A stretch of 13,845 nt of DNA from Niastella sp. (GTDB lineage Bacteria > Bacteroidota > Bacteroidia > Chitinophagales > Chitinophagaceae). The notes below the pieces were generated by a model, which was given only the letters and a program-made list of their open reading frames with translations, did not search any database and was not told the origin of the DNA. The stretch is from positions 1 through 13,845 of the forward strand of contig JAJKIL010000204.1 in assembly GCA_021154515.1 (NCBI GenBank), given 5' to 3'. Both the position numbers and the translations under genes were made by a program. Shown here in pieces: positions 1-7,231 of the stretch; the first letter of the stretch is position 1, and every line of letters starts with the position of its first letter.

Positions 1-567
1 ACGGGCAATAGTTGTTTTTTTTACCATTAAAAAAGCGCCATTGATCCAGTCCACTTCTACCGGAGCGTTCGAATCGGGTAAATTGGGTTTTTCTACTTTA
101 AAAAGATTGCCCAGCCATTTTATAAAATTGCCCAGGTAAGGCAGGGGCAGCAGGTAGTTCAGTCCGCCCTTCATAACATAATTGCCCGAGATCTGCGGAC
201 TACGGTCTGTATTCAGCAACTGAACCCCGCAGGCTACATACGCGGAGGAGATAAACTGCCGGTAACAACCTTCAATGGCATTGTCTTCGTTCAGCGTGTC
301 GGAATTCAACAACAATACTACCTCAGCGGAAGCCTGGCGAATGCCTTCATTATTAGCCCGGGCAAAACCGGCGTTATACGACAGCTGGATCCATTTCACC
401 TGCGGAAATGCAGTGGTCACTAATTCCCGGCTGTTATCGCCGGAAGCGTTATCAACAACAATAACTTCTGCCAGGTGAGCCGGTGTTTGCCCATAAACCG
501 TTTTCAGGCAATCAATAAGTAACCGGGGAGTTTTGTAATTAACTATAATAATGCTGAGATCGGCCAT
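1..567 (-). CDS. Glycosyltransferase family 2 (COG1216 / rhamnosyltransferase-like), 3' end outside window
   Basis: Translating the minus strand from ATG at 567 gives 189 residues with no stop before the window edge, so the gene is partial. The N-terminus (ADLSIIIVNYKTP) is the first beta strand of a GT-A fold. A VVDNAS motif lies near residues 37-42 and LLNSDT, the DXD-type metal/nucleotide-sugar site, near 86-91. VDWINGAFLMVKK near 172-184 matches the VDWxxGAFLxxRR block typical of WbbL/RfbF-like enzymes. It should move a sugar from a nucleotide donor to a lipid-linked or polysaccharide acceptor at the cytoplasmic face of the membrane; donor and acceptor cannot be read from sequence. The start lies 3 bp beyond the stop of the TylF-like methyltransferase gene, so the two are probably co-transcribed. 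Family call is firm; the rhamnosyl label is only a resemblance. Confidence 0.88.
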   Translation of the reverse strand, partial: MADLSIIIVNYKTPRLLIDCLKTVYGQTPAHLAEVIVVDNASGDNSRELVTTAFPQVKWIQLSYNAGFARANNEGIRQASAEVVLLLNSDTLNEDNAIEGCYRQFISSAYVACGVQLLNTDRSPQISGNYVMKGGLNYLLPLPYLGNFIKWLGNLFKVEKPNLPDSNAPVEVDWINGAFLMVKKTTIAR

Positions 568-570
568 CCA

Positions 571-1323
571 TTAAATTTTGACAGCAATTCTTCCTGTATA
601 ATCAATGCGGTTTAATAATAAGGTTGAACCGGCGGCAAAATATTCGTCCACCGCTTTTCTGGCGCCCTGCCAATGTCCGTAATCATCGAGAATGAGCACG
701 CCCTGTTTACACAAAAGGGGGTACAGGTGAATTAATTCATGCCGGGTCGATTCGTACCAGTCGGTATCCAGTCTCAATAAAGCTATTTTTTCAGGAATGG
801 TATGTGGGATGGTGTCCTCCACCTTTCCTTTACAGAACACGATCTTACCCGAGGGGTATCCCGTGCGCTGCATATTGGCTTTCACCTCATCGATGGTTGA
901 GTAACACCAGATATTTTCCGTTTTTTCAGCGGTATTTAATTGAGATTCCGCAGTACTTCCATGAAGGTCTTTATCATCATCGGTTGGCTCCGACATTCCT
1001 TCATACGTATCATACATATAAATTGATCTGTTGTCAACGCCTAATTCTTTCAGGGTAAGCGCAATGATCATGCTGCTGCCGCCTTTCCAAACACCGCACT
1101 CTACAAAATCGCCTGGCAGGTTGTGGTCAATAATAAAGTGAATGCTTTGATACAATGAATACATTCTTTCAATGGAACTCATCGTAAAATCCCGCACCTG
1201 TTCGTAAATAGCCATAAACTTCGCATCGGCATAAATATCCTCTGCCTGCTCAGCGTGGTTCACTTTCTTTAACGTGAAGTTAAATGGCTTTAACAATCTA
1301 TTAATAAACCCTGTCATTTGCAT
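571..1323 (-). CDS. TylF/MycF-type SAM-dependent O-methyltransferase
   Basis: This 250-residue protein has the features of the TylF (macrocin O-methyltransferase) family. The SAM-binding loop GDFVECGVWKGGS is at 71-83. LRLDTDWYEST is near 183-193, with acidic residues D186 and D188. ILDDYGHWQGARKAVDEY is at 211-228, where D213 and D214 are the expected metal ligands. Family members methylate sugar hydroxyls in a Mg-dependent reaction, and many occur in polysaccharide loci. Here it sits beside glycosyltransferases, so methylation of a surface-glycan sugar is the likely job (inference). ATG at 1323 is chosen; a second ATG two codons in is possible. A TAACTTTG element lies 12 bp upstream. It heads a leftward operon with the partial GT2 gene. 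Confidence 0.87.
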   Translation of the reverse strand: MQMTGFINRLLKPFNFTLKKVNHAEQAEDIYADAKFMAIYEQVRDFTMSSIERMYSLYQSIHFIIDHNLPGDFVECGVWKGGSSMIIALTLKELGVDNRSIYMYDTYEGMSEPTDDDKDLHGSTAESQLNTAEKTENIWCYSTIDEVKANMQRTGYPSGKIVFCKGKVEDTIPHTIPEKIALLRLDTDWYESTRHELIHLYPLLCKQGVLILDDYGHWQGARKAVDEYFAAGSTLLLNRIDYTGRIAVKI

Positions 1324-1335
1324 GGATTAATGGGC

Positions 1336-1343
1336 CAAAGTTA
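1336..1343 (-). promoter_or_regulatory. Putative Bacteroidota -7 promoter element for the TylF-like gene
   Basis: TAACTTTG on the minus strand matches the TAnnTTTG -7 consensus used by Bacteroidota primary sigma factor. It ends 12 bp before the ATG, so the leader would be under 10 nt. No convincing TTG -33 element is seen at the usual 19-21 bp spacing. Confidence 0.45.
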
Positions 1344-1416
1344 ATGTCATATTTCCTTGTTCCCACATATTGAAACCCGCTTTTAAAACAATCGTTAAAA
1401 ATAAGCGCAATCCCGC

Positions 1417-1424
1417 TATTTTTG
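1417..1424 (+). promoter_or_regulatory. Putative Bacteroidota -7 promoter element for the rightward glycan operon
   Basis: TATTTTTG followed by CAC fits TAnnTTTG(C). It lies just before the candidate ATGs at 1430 and 1442 and diverges from the element at 1336-1343. A transcript would begin near 1430, which makes the ATG at 1370 unusable. The -33 element is not recognisable. Confidence 0.5.
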
Positions 1425-1441
1425 CACGAATGGCCAATACC

Positions 1442-2170
1442 ATGGACAATATAGAAAAAAATGTACATCCGGGATTTAATCCTCCCATCACCCATCCGGG
1501 GTACCTGGTCCGTTCCCGTTTACTGAAAGGCATAAAGAAATACAGTCCTTTTTTAAAAGGCCGGTTACTTGATTTTGGTTGTGGCTCCAAACCGTATAAA
1601 AGCCTGTTTACGGTTTCAGAATATATCGGGGTCGATTTTGACAGCCAGGGGCATCCGCACACCAACGAACAAATTGATTTTTTTTACGACGGGCATCACC
1701 TGCCGTTCGATAACGACCAATTCGATTCCATCTTCACCTCTGAAGTATTTGAGCATATTTTTAACCTGCCGGAGATCTTACAAGAGCTGAACCGGGTTTT
1801 AAAACCGGGCGGCCGGATCCTTATCACCTGCCCTTTTGCGATCTGTGAACATGAAGTGCCAAACGATTTCGCCCGCTATACCTCTTTTGCCATGAAGCAT
1901 ATGCTGGAAAAAAATGGTTTTTCTGTTTTGAACCTCGATAAAACCGGCAATGCTGTTGAAACGGTATGGCAACTACGAATAACCTATTGGCATCAGCATA
2001 TGATCCCTATCGTAGGTAAAATACCGGTGGTGCGCTCGGTAGCCCGGTTGCTGATCTATACCGGGTTCAACCTGCTTGCCTTATTCTGGAGCAAGGTGCT
2101 TCCCGAAAGAAAAGACCTGTACCTGAATAATGTAGTGTTGGCCGAAAAAAGCAAATCTGTTTCAGCATGA
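1442..2170 (+). CDS. Class I SAM-dependent methyltransferase (Methyltransf_11 type)
   Basis: From ATG 1442 the protein has 242 residues. SAM motif I, LLDFGCGSKPY, is near residues 42-52. The acidic residue ending strand 2 is in YIGVDFD. The LPFDNDQFDSIFTSEVFEHI segment and ELNRVLKPGGRILITCPF are the classic motif II/post-II blocks of Methyltransf_11. The C-terminal part is hydrophobic (RLLIYTGFNLLALFW) and may touch the membrane. The substrate is unknown; being first in a glycan operon, a sugar or lipid-linked glycan is plausible. In-frame ATGs also exist at 1430 and 1370. The one at 1370 lies upstream of the promoter element at 1417-1424 and is unlikely; 1430 would be nearly leaderless. The stop overlaps the next start as ATGA, indicating translational coupling. 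Confidence 0.87.
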   Translation: MDNIEKNVHPGFNPPITHPGYLVRSRLLKGIKKYSPFLKGRLLDFGCGSKPYKSLFTVSEYIGVDFDSQGHPHTNEQIDFFYDGHHLPFDNDQFDSIFTSEVFEHIFNLPEILQELNRVLKPGGRILITCPFAICEHEVPNDFARYTSFAMKHMLEKNGFSVLNLDKTGNAVETVWQLRITYWHQHMIPIVGKIPVVRSVARLLIYTGFNLLALFWSKVLPERKDLYLNNVVLAEKSKSVSA

Positions 2171-3324
2171 GAATAGCCATCGTATCGATGATCAGGGAAC
2201 CGTGGGGTGGAAGTGAGGAATTGTGGGCTGGCATGGCGGCAAAAGCATTGCAACAGGGACATATCATTGCGCACTCAACCTACCGGTTTTCGCAGGTAGC
2301 CGATAAAGAGAAGCAACTGATCGAAAAAGGATTGCTGCATATACCGCGCCGTGGTTATATAGCGCCAGGCACCCCGGTGCCCATTCGATGGTTAAAAAAA
2401 GCATTTTACCTGTTGCTGAACAGGATCAATAATCCTTTCAGCCGGTTACTGGCCACCCGGCCAGACCTGGTGATCTATAATGGAACAGCCTATTCAATAG
2501 CCGAGGAAAAGGACCTCATCAGCATCTTACATAAAAAAAAGGTCCCCTACTGTATCATTGGCCATTACAGCAATGATAACCGCCGCGAATTAAGCAATCA
2601 CGAAGCTGAGATTATCAGGAAATGCTATCAACAGGCCCAACAGATCTTTTTTGTAAGCCGCCGCACCCTTAACACGGCCGAACGGCAACTGGCTACCCAT
2701 ATTCCAAACAGCATGATCGTTCGCAATACGGTAAATCTCAAGGGCATCTCGCTGGTACCGTATCCTGAACAAACAAATACCCTGCACCTGGCGCTGGTAG
2801 GCAACCTGCTCACCATGCACAAAGGCCAGGACCTGGTGCTGGAAATACTGGCCGCTGAGCAATGGAAAACCAGGCCGGTACATTTGAACATCTACGGGCA
2901 GGGACCTGAAGAGCAATACCTGAAAGACCTGGTAGCATTTTATCAGCTACAGCATCGCGTTACCTTTTTCGGAAAAGTAAACGATATCCGCCGCCTGTGG
3001 GCAGATAACCATATTTTGCTAATGCCTTCCCTTATGGAAGGAATGCCGCTGGCAGTTGTAGAAGCAATGATCTGCGGCCGGCCCTGTATTGTAACAGATG
3101 TAGGCGGCCATAAAGAATGGATCCAGGAAGGCATGGAAGGATTCATTGCCGATACCGCCTCTGTAAACTCTTTTGGCAATGCCATGGAAAGAGCCTGGCA
3201 GCAGCGCGAACAATGGCAGCAAATGGGTATGCAGGCCCATCATAAAGCCCTGCAATTGTACGGCAATGACCCGGCACAAATATTTTTTGACGCTATTCAA
3301 CAACTCGTAAAACAGACTATTTGA
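2167..3324 (+). CDS. Glycosyltransferase family 4 (GT-B fold)
   Basis: The 385-residue protein has the two-domain GT-B layout. The N-terminal acceptor domain opens with RIAIVSMIREPWGGSEEL, the glycine-rich loop near 14-17. A LALVGNLLTMHKGQDLVLE linker/strand near 208-226 opens the nucleotide-sugar domain. The C-terminal EGMPLAVVE segment (E291 to E299) is the E-x7-E motif of retaining GT4 enzymes, followed by GRPCIVTDVGGHKEWI, which usually contacts the donor phosphate. There is no signal peptide, so it should act in the cytoplasm on a lipid-linked glycan. It overlaps the upstream methyltransferase by 4 bp (ATGA) and the downstream wecB by 4 bp (TTGA), so it belongs to one tightly coupled operon. 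Donor sugar is not predictable here. Confidence 0.92.
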   Translation: MRIAIVSMIREPWGGSEELWAGMAAKALQQGHIIAHSTYRFSQVADKEKQLIEKGLLHIPRRGYIAPGTPVPIRWLKKAFYLLLNRINNPFSRLLATRPDLVIYNGTAYSIAEEKDLISILHKKKVPYCIIGHYSNDNRRELSNHEAEIIRKCYQQAQQIFFVSRRTLNTAERQLATHIPNSMIVRNTVNLKGISLVPYPEQTNTLHLALVGNLLTMHKGQDLVLEILAAEQWKTRPVHLNIYGQGPEEQYLKDLVAFYQLQHRVTFFGKVNDIRRLWADNHILLMPSLMEGMPLAVVEAMICGRPCIVTDVGGHKEWIQEGMEGFIADTASVNSFGNAMERAWQQREQWQQMGMQAHHKALQLYGNDPAQIFFDAIQQLVKQTI

Positions 3325-4436
3325 AAAAACTGCTTTTTATATTTGGCACCCGGCCCGAAGCCATTAAAATGGCGCCATTGATCTTAGAGGCCCGCCGCCA
3401 CGCGAACTGGTGCGAGGTGAAAATATGCGTTACTGCTCAACACCGCCAGATGCTTGACCAGGTATTACAATTCTTTGAATTAACGCCTGATTATGATCTG
3501 CAGCTGATGAAACCCGATCAAACCCTTTTTGATATAACAGCAAACGGTTTGCTTGGCCTGGCCCCGGTACTCGAAAACTACCAGCCGGATGTGGTGCTGG
3601 TGCAGGGCGATACCACTACCGCATTTATTGGCGCCCTGGCCGCTTTTTACCGCAAGATCAAAGTAGCGCATATAGAAGCAGGTTTGCGCAGCCATAATAA
3701 ACTGTCGCCCTATCCCGAAGAGGTGAACCGCAAACTGGCCGGCGTAATCACCGACTTTCATTTTGCGCCTACCGATACGGCCCGTGAAAACCTGCTGCAG
3801 GAAAATATCCGGCAGGATATTTTTGTTGTTGGCAATTCTGTTATCGATGCGCTTTTGCTGGCGTTACAAAAAGTAAAGCAGCACGACGACCTGTACCGCA
3901 ATTATTTCAATTTTCTGTTGCCCGGTAAAAACATCATCCTGGTAACAGGGCACCGCCGGGAAAGCTTTGGCGAACCGTTTGAACAGATCTGTTATGCGTT
4001 AAAAAAGATTGCGGCCGATTTCCCCGATTGCCAGATCGTTTACCCGGTACATTTAAACCCGAATGTAAAAGAACCTGTGAACCGGATTTTGCAAAACCAG
4101 GACCGGGTATTCCTGATAGAACCATTGGACTATCCATACCTGGTATGGTTGCTGTCGCAAAGCTACCTGGTACTCACCGATTCGGGAGGCATTCAGGAAG
4201 AAGCGCCCGCATTGGGAAAACCAGTGCTGGTGATGAGAAATGTTACGGAGCGTACAGAAGGAATTGAAGCCGGTACGGCCCGGTTGGTTGGCACCGGCAA
4301 AGACGATATTGTAAACAATGTAACGGAATTATTAAGGGACGGGGCAAAATATAAACAAATGGCGAATGCCGTTAACCCATATGGCAACGGTACCACCGCC
4401 ACCAGTGTCATTCAGCAATTAAAACAATTACTATAA
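3321..4436 (+). CDS. wecB: UDP-N-acetylglucosamine 2-epimerase (non-hydrolysing)
   Basis: This 371-residue protein interconverts UDP-GlcNAc and UDP-ManNAc, supplying ManNAc-type precursors for surface polysaccharide. The N-terminus KLLFIFGTRPEAIKMAP is the family signature. Residues matching the catalytic and substrate-binding set of characterised WecB enzymes are D97 (QGDTTT), E119 (HIEAGLRS), E133/E134 (YPEEVNRK) and H211 (TGHRRES). LTDSGGIQEEAPALGKP near 285-301 and RTEGIEAG complete the UDP site. Length is typical for the family. The start is TTG at 3321, overlapping the upstream stop as TTGA; no ATG lies near the conserved N-terminus, so TTG is well supported. Its stop overlaps the next ATG by 1 bp (TAATG). 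The function is specific; the final glycan is not known. Confidence 0.96.
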   Translation: MKKLLFIFGTRPEAIKMAPLILEARRHANWCEVKICVTAQHRQMLDQVLQFFELTPDYDLQLMKPDQTLFDITANGLLGLAPVLENYQPDVVLVQGDTTTAFIGALAAFYRKIKVAHIEAGLRSHNKLSPYPEEVNRKLAGVITDFHFAPTDTARENLLQENIRQDIFVVGNSVIDALLLALQKVKQHDDLYRNYFNFLLPGKNIILVTGHRRESFGEPFEQICYALKKIAADFPDCQIVYPVHLNPNVKEPVNRILQNQDRVFLIEPLDYPYLVWLLSQSYLVLTDSGGIQEEAPALGKPVLVMRNVTERTEGIEAGTARLVGTGKDDIVNNVTELLRDGAKYKQMANAVNPYGNGTTATSVIQQLKQLL

Positions 4437-5368
4437 TGGAGCTTCCGCTGATATCCATCGTATTGCCTACTTATAACGGTTCAAAATATATAGCCCAGTC
4501 CATCCAAAGCTGTTTACAGCAAACGTATGCAAACTTTGAACTGATCATTGTTGACGATTGCTCTACCGACAATACCCCCGATATCATTCGCTCTTATGCG
4601 CAAAAAGATAGCCGCATTAAGGCTATCAGGAATGAAAAGAATAAAAAGCTGCCCCTTTCATTGAACACCGGCTTCGAGGCAGCCGGCGGAAAATATTTTA
4701 CCTGGACCTCTGACGACAATTATTATGCCCCCACCGCACTGGCAGAAATGGCCAAAGTGCTGGAAGCGGATGAGGCGTGCGGTTTGGTATATGCCGACTA
4801 TACAACGATCGATGACGATGGAAAAGTTACCGGCACGCTGGCATTCGGTAATGTCAATGACAGCATGGTTAGCTGGAAGGGATGCGGCGCCTGCTTTCTG
4901 TATCGTGCCGAAATACACCACCAGTTAAAAGGATATGACGCCTCGGCCTTTTTAATTGAAGATTATGATTTTTTTATTCGCGCGTTGACCATTACCCGCT
5001 TTTATTATCTTAACCGGCACGACCTTTATTTTTATCGGCTGCATGCCGGGTCACTCACCTCTTTATACGGTTTTTATAATTTTGATCTGCAAAAAATAGT
5101 GATCGAACGGCAGCTTCCGGCCCTGCTCCGGGTAGCTTCAAAAAAGGATCAGGCCTTATGGTTCCGCAAATTTGCGGTTTATTATGGGGTCACCAAGAAT
5201 AACATAAAAAGAATGGAGCATTATTTAAAGCTGCTCTATCCTATTTCCTTTAAGCAAACGATCATTACCATCGGTTATATTGCTGTCCGTAAACTGGCTG
5301 TTTTTTTCAGCATAAGCCTGGCTGCCGCCTGGATCCTGGTGAAACTGGTATTTCGGGGCAAAAAGTAA
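4436..5368 (+). CDS. Glycosyltransferase family 2, membrane-anchored at C-terminus
   Basis: The 310-residue protein starts with LISIVLPTYNGSKYI, the GT-A first strand of GT2 enzymes. IIVDDCSTDNT at 37-47 binds the nucleotide, with D40/D41. TSDDN at 91-95 takes the DXD position. EDYDFFIRAL at 175-184 is the ED-type catalytic-base region, and RLHAGSLT follows it. Residues about 283-305 form a hydrophobic segment ending in basic residues, so a C-terminal membrane anchor with the catalytic domain in the cytoplasm is likely. It is the last gene of the rightward operon; ATG 4436 overlaps the wecB stop by 1 bp, and the strong terminator at 5376-5428 follows 7 bp after its stop. It may use a donor made from the WecB product, but that is only a guess from position. 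Confidence 0.92.
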   Translation: MELPLISIVLPTYNGSKYIAQSIQSCLQQTYANFELIIVDDCSTDNTPDIIRSYAQKDSRIKAIRNEKNKKLPLSLNTGFEAAGGKYFTWTSDDNYYAPTALAEMAKVLEADEACGLVYADYTTIDDDGKVTGTLAFGNVNDSMVSWKGCGACFLYRAEIHHQLKGYDASAFLIEDYDFFIRALTITRFYYLNRHDLYFYRLHAGSLTSLYGFYNFDLQKIVIERQLPALLRVASKKDQALWFRKFAVYYGVTKNNIKRMEHYLKLLYPISFKQTIITIGYIAVRKLAVFFSISLAAAWILVKLVFRGKK

Positions 5369-5375
5369 GATGAGG

Positions 5376-5428
5376 ATAAAGCGAAAGGAGGTCGCCTCTT
5401 ATTTTGAGACGACCTCCTTTCGCTTTAT
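5376..5428 (+). terminator. Strong intrinsic terminator of the glycan operon
   Basis: Two 19-nt arms (5376-5394 and 5410-5428) are perfect reverse complements around a 15-nt loop, and the downstream arm runs into a T tract ending near 5432. It sits between the plus-strand GT2 gene and the convergent LamG gene. The flanking A tract gives a weaker T tract on the other strand, so it may serve both directions. Confidence 0.9.
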
Positions 5429-5443
5429 TTTTTGCAGGTAAGC

Positions 5444-6271
5444 TTATTTTCCGACGGGCTCTATAAAAGCTGCAGCCAGTTTATTGATCTCGCAATCATT
5501 TAACAGGCGTTTGTAAAGGCGTACTTCGTCTAACTTTCCATCAATGGAAACAATATCATTTGTCCACCAGCCACCGATCATCAGGTCACCGTTATCACAT
5601 TTTTTAGCGTTTGCAAATGGTCTTGTTTTGGAACCTTGCAGCACGCCATCTACATATAACTTTTCAACTCCCCCGGCAAACGAAGCTATAACATTATACC
5701 ATCTGCCCGCTACATATGTATTGGAATAAACTGATCCACTCGGATCGTATGAGTAAGTACTTGAGCACGGATCAGTTCCGGGCGTTACACCCCAATTCCA
5801 TTTATTATCTGCAGGCTGGCTGCAATGTATTCCATAAGATAACGATGCCCCGGTTTGAAAATTTATTTTGCTCACTGTTACATGCCGGCGATTAATGGTA
5901 TTTAACATTACCTGGAAAGAAATAGTAACCGTATCTGCATTCAGCTTAGGGTTGCCGGGAACGATCAGGTAATCATCGTAACCATCGAAGCCCGCAGCTT
6001 TATTGGCTTTTCCCAGGAAATCGGTGGTGAGGAAGGCGCCATTTTTAGCGGTGGCATTATTGCCATTGCCACTTTCATCATTAAAATTTCCATTGAATGG
6101 AAAATAGGCCAGCAGGTCCCTGGTAAGGTCAGTTTTGCAGGAGGTATCTGGTGGCGGCGGCGTTGGAATATAAACAGTATCATGTTTGCTGCAATCCTTA
6201 CACTCTTCACAGTCTTTATTACAAGCAAAAAAAGATGACAGGACCAATAAACAAACTATTATTTTTTTCAT
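5444..6271 (-). CDS. LamG / concanavalin A-like domain lipoprotein
   Basis: The 275-residue precursor starts MKKIIVCLLVLSSFFAC, a lipoprotein signal peptide with likely lipidated Cys17. A short cysteine-rich stretch (CNKDCEECKDC, 17-27) and a proline-rich linker (IPTPPPPDTSC) follow. Residues about 53-265 form one LamG/Laminin_G_3 domain: LLAYFPFNGNFNDESGNG, AAGFDGYDDYLIVP, the RWYNVIASFAGGVEKLYVDG hairpin and the closing GKLDEVRLYKRLLND. Such jelly-roll domains bind carbohydrate or protein, often on outer-membrane lipoproteins; no hydrolase residues can be assigned, so binding rather than catalysis is inferred. It converges with the glycan operon and shares the terminator region. No promoter matching TAnnTTTG was found upstream. 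The ligand is unknown. Confidence 0.85.
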   Translation of the reverse strand: MKKIIVCLLVLSSFFACNKDCEECKDCSKHDTVYIPTPPPPDTSCKTDLTRDLLAYFPFNGNFNDESGNGNNATAKNGAFLTTDFLGKANKAAGFDGYDDYLIVPGNPKLNADTVTISFQVMLNTINRRHVTVSKINFQTGASLSYGIHCSQPADNKWNWGVTPGTDPCSSTYSYDPSGSVYSNTYVAGRWYNVIASFAGGVEKLYVDGVLQGSKTRPFANAKKCDNGDLMIGGWWTNDIVSIDGKLDEVRLYKRLLNDCEINKLAAAFIEPVGK

Positions 6272-6392
6272 GCTTTAAATTGTTGGCATTAGGGAAATTA
6301 GCATGTAAAAATAATCAACCCCTTAAATTATCCTTATAAAACAAATAAACGCGCACAAAACGGATATAGCCGTGTTGATTCGGGCGATAAGT

Positions 6393-6419
6393 GTGTAACG
6401 GTCGCCATGGGCGTTACAC
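6393..6419 (-). other. Hairpin over the mqnA stop codon
   Basis: GTGTAACG (6393-6400) and CGTTACAC (6412-6419) are perfect 8-bp arms around an 11-nt loop. The mqnA stop codon (6416-6414) lies inside one arm. There is no T tract on either side, so it is not a convincing intrinsic terminator; it could be an mRNA 3' structure or chance. Confidence 0.35.
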
Positions 6420-7172
6420 CTTACGTATTGCACTTTCAGCGAATAAAAATTCCAGAAACTTTTCCAGTCCCTTTCGCTTATTGGGCGTAAGCTCATAGCT
6501 GATATGTTCTGTCCAATATTTACGCAGGTCAAACAACGGGTAAGGATTTTCGGCTACAGCCGTTTCAATATGTTGCAATCCCAGCTTATTGGCCGCATCG
6601 AAGGCTTCAATAAAATCAGCAGGTAATTGCTTATTGCTCACCCAGGCAGCAAATACAAACGGCAGACCGGTCATTGCTATCCAGGCTTCGCCAAGGTCAT
6701 ATATATAGGGGGAAACTTTCCTTTGCTCCAGCGCCCGGTCGCCAATGACCACCCCGGCAGTAGTACCTTTTATCTGCGAGCGGTAATCGTCTTTGGTATC
6801 TATCAGTTCCACTTCCATTTTCCAGAACTTGCGCAACAACACTTTGGCCAGGGCCACCGAGGTACGGCTCTGGTAATCGAGTAGTACTTTTTCTACCTTC
6901 TCCAACGGAACTTCACTAAAAATGGCTACAGAAGCCACCGGACCTTCACAACCAATACAGTAATCGGTGATAATATGATGTTCTTTTAAATGCGGGATCA
7001 CCGCCACGGGAACCAGGCCCACATCAATTGTTCCCTCCATCAGCATACGCGCAATATTAGCAGGATAATCCTCGATCAGTAACAATTGGTCAACCACAGG
7101 CGCACGCTGAATTCCAAATATTAAAGGCTTCGTATTGAGATAATTAACAATTCCAACCTTAATCTTATTCAA
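6414..7172 (-). CDS. mqnA: Chorismate dehydratase MqnA (futalosine menaquinone pathway)
   Basis: The protein belongs to the MqnA/MqnD (VitK2_biosynth) family and best fits MqnA, which dehydrates chorismate to 3-[(1-carboxyvinyl)oxy]benzoate, the first step of the futalosine route to menaquinone. The N-terminal KIKVGIVNYLNTKPLIFG is characteristic of MqnA. GTIDVGLVPVAVIPHL, CIGCEGPVASVAIFS, LLDYQSRTSVALAKVLL, AGVVIGDRAL and IYDLGEAWIAMTGLPFVFAAW follow in family order. TTG at 7172 is chosen, giving 252 residues beginning (M)NKIKVGIVNYLN. A GTG at 7193 would give 259, but that codon shares a base with the predicted -7 element and would precede the transcript start. It is divergent from purB. 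Other mqn genes are not in the window. Confidence 0.9.
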   Translation of the reverse strand: MNKIKVGIVNYLNTKPLIFGIQRAPVVDQLLLIEDYPANIARMLMEGTIDVGLVPVAVIPHLKEHHIITDYCIGCEGPVASVAIFSEVPLEKVEKVLLDYQSRTSVALAKVLLRKFWKMEVELIDTKDDYRSQIKGTTAGVVIGDRALEQRKVSPYIYDLGEAWIAMTGLPFVFAAWVSNKQLPADFIEAFDAANKLGLQHIETAVAENPYPLFDLRKYWTEHISYELTPNKRKGLEKFLEFLFAESAIRKV

Positions 7173-7178
7173 TTGATT

Positions 7179-7186
7179 TAATTTTG
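7179..7186 (+). promoter_or_regulatory. Putative -7 promoter element of purB
   Basis: TAATTTTG followed by C matches TAnnTTTG(C). Predicted start near 7192 gives a leader of about 40 nt before the purB ATG at 7232. No clear TTG -33 element at normal spacing. It points toward the mqnA promoter, so each transcript would cross the other's promoter. Confidence 0.5.
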
Positions 7187-7192
7187 CGGGCA

Positions 7193-7222
7193 CAAAGGTA
7201 CTCGACGTATTGTAATAAACAA
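7193..7222 (-). promoter_or_regulatory. Putative -33/-7 promoter of mqnA
   Basis: On the minus strand TTG (7222-7220), a 19-bp spacer and TACCTTTG (7200-7193) match the Bacteroidota -33/-7 consensus including spacing. Predicted transcription begins near 7187, about 15 nt before the TTG start at 7172. It overlaps the oppositely directed purB -7 element region. Confidence 0.6.
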
Positions 7223-7231
7223 CAATTGTTC

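Noticed and set aside
1370..1441. Longer N-terminus for the SAM methyltransferase from ATG 1370
   Set aside because: It lies upstream of the predicted promoter element at 1417-1424 and adds basic residues without family similarity.
5376..5428. The large perfect inverted repeat as an insertion-sequence end or attachment site
   Set aside because: The following T tract and its position between convergent genes fit an intrinsic terminator; there is no transposase or integrase nearby.
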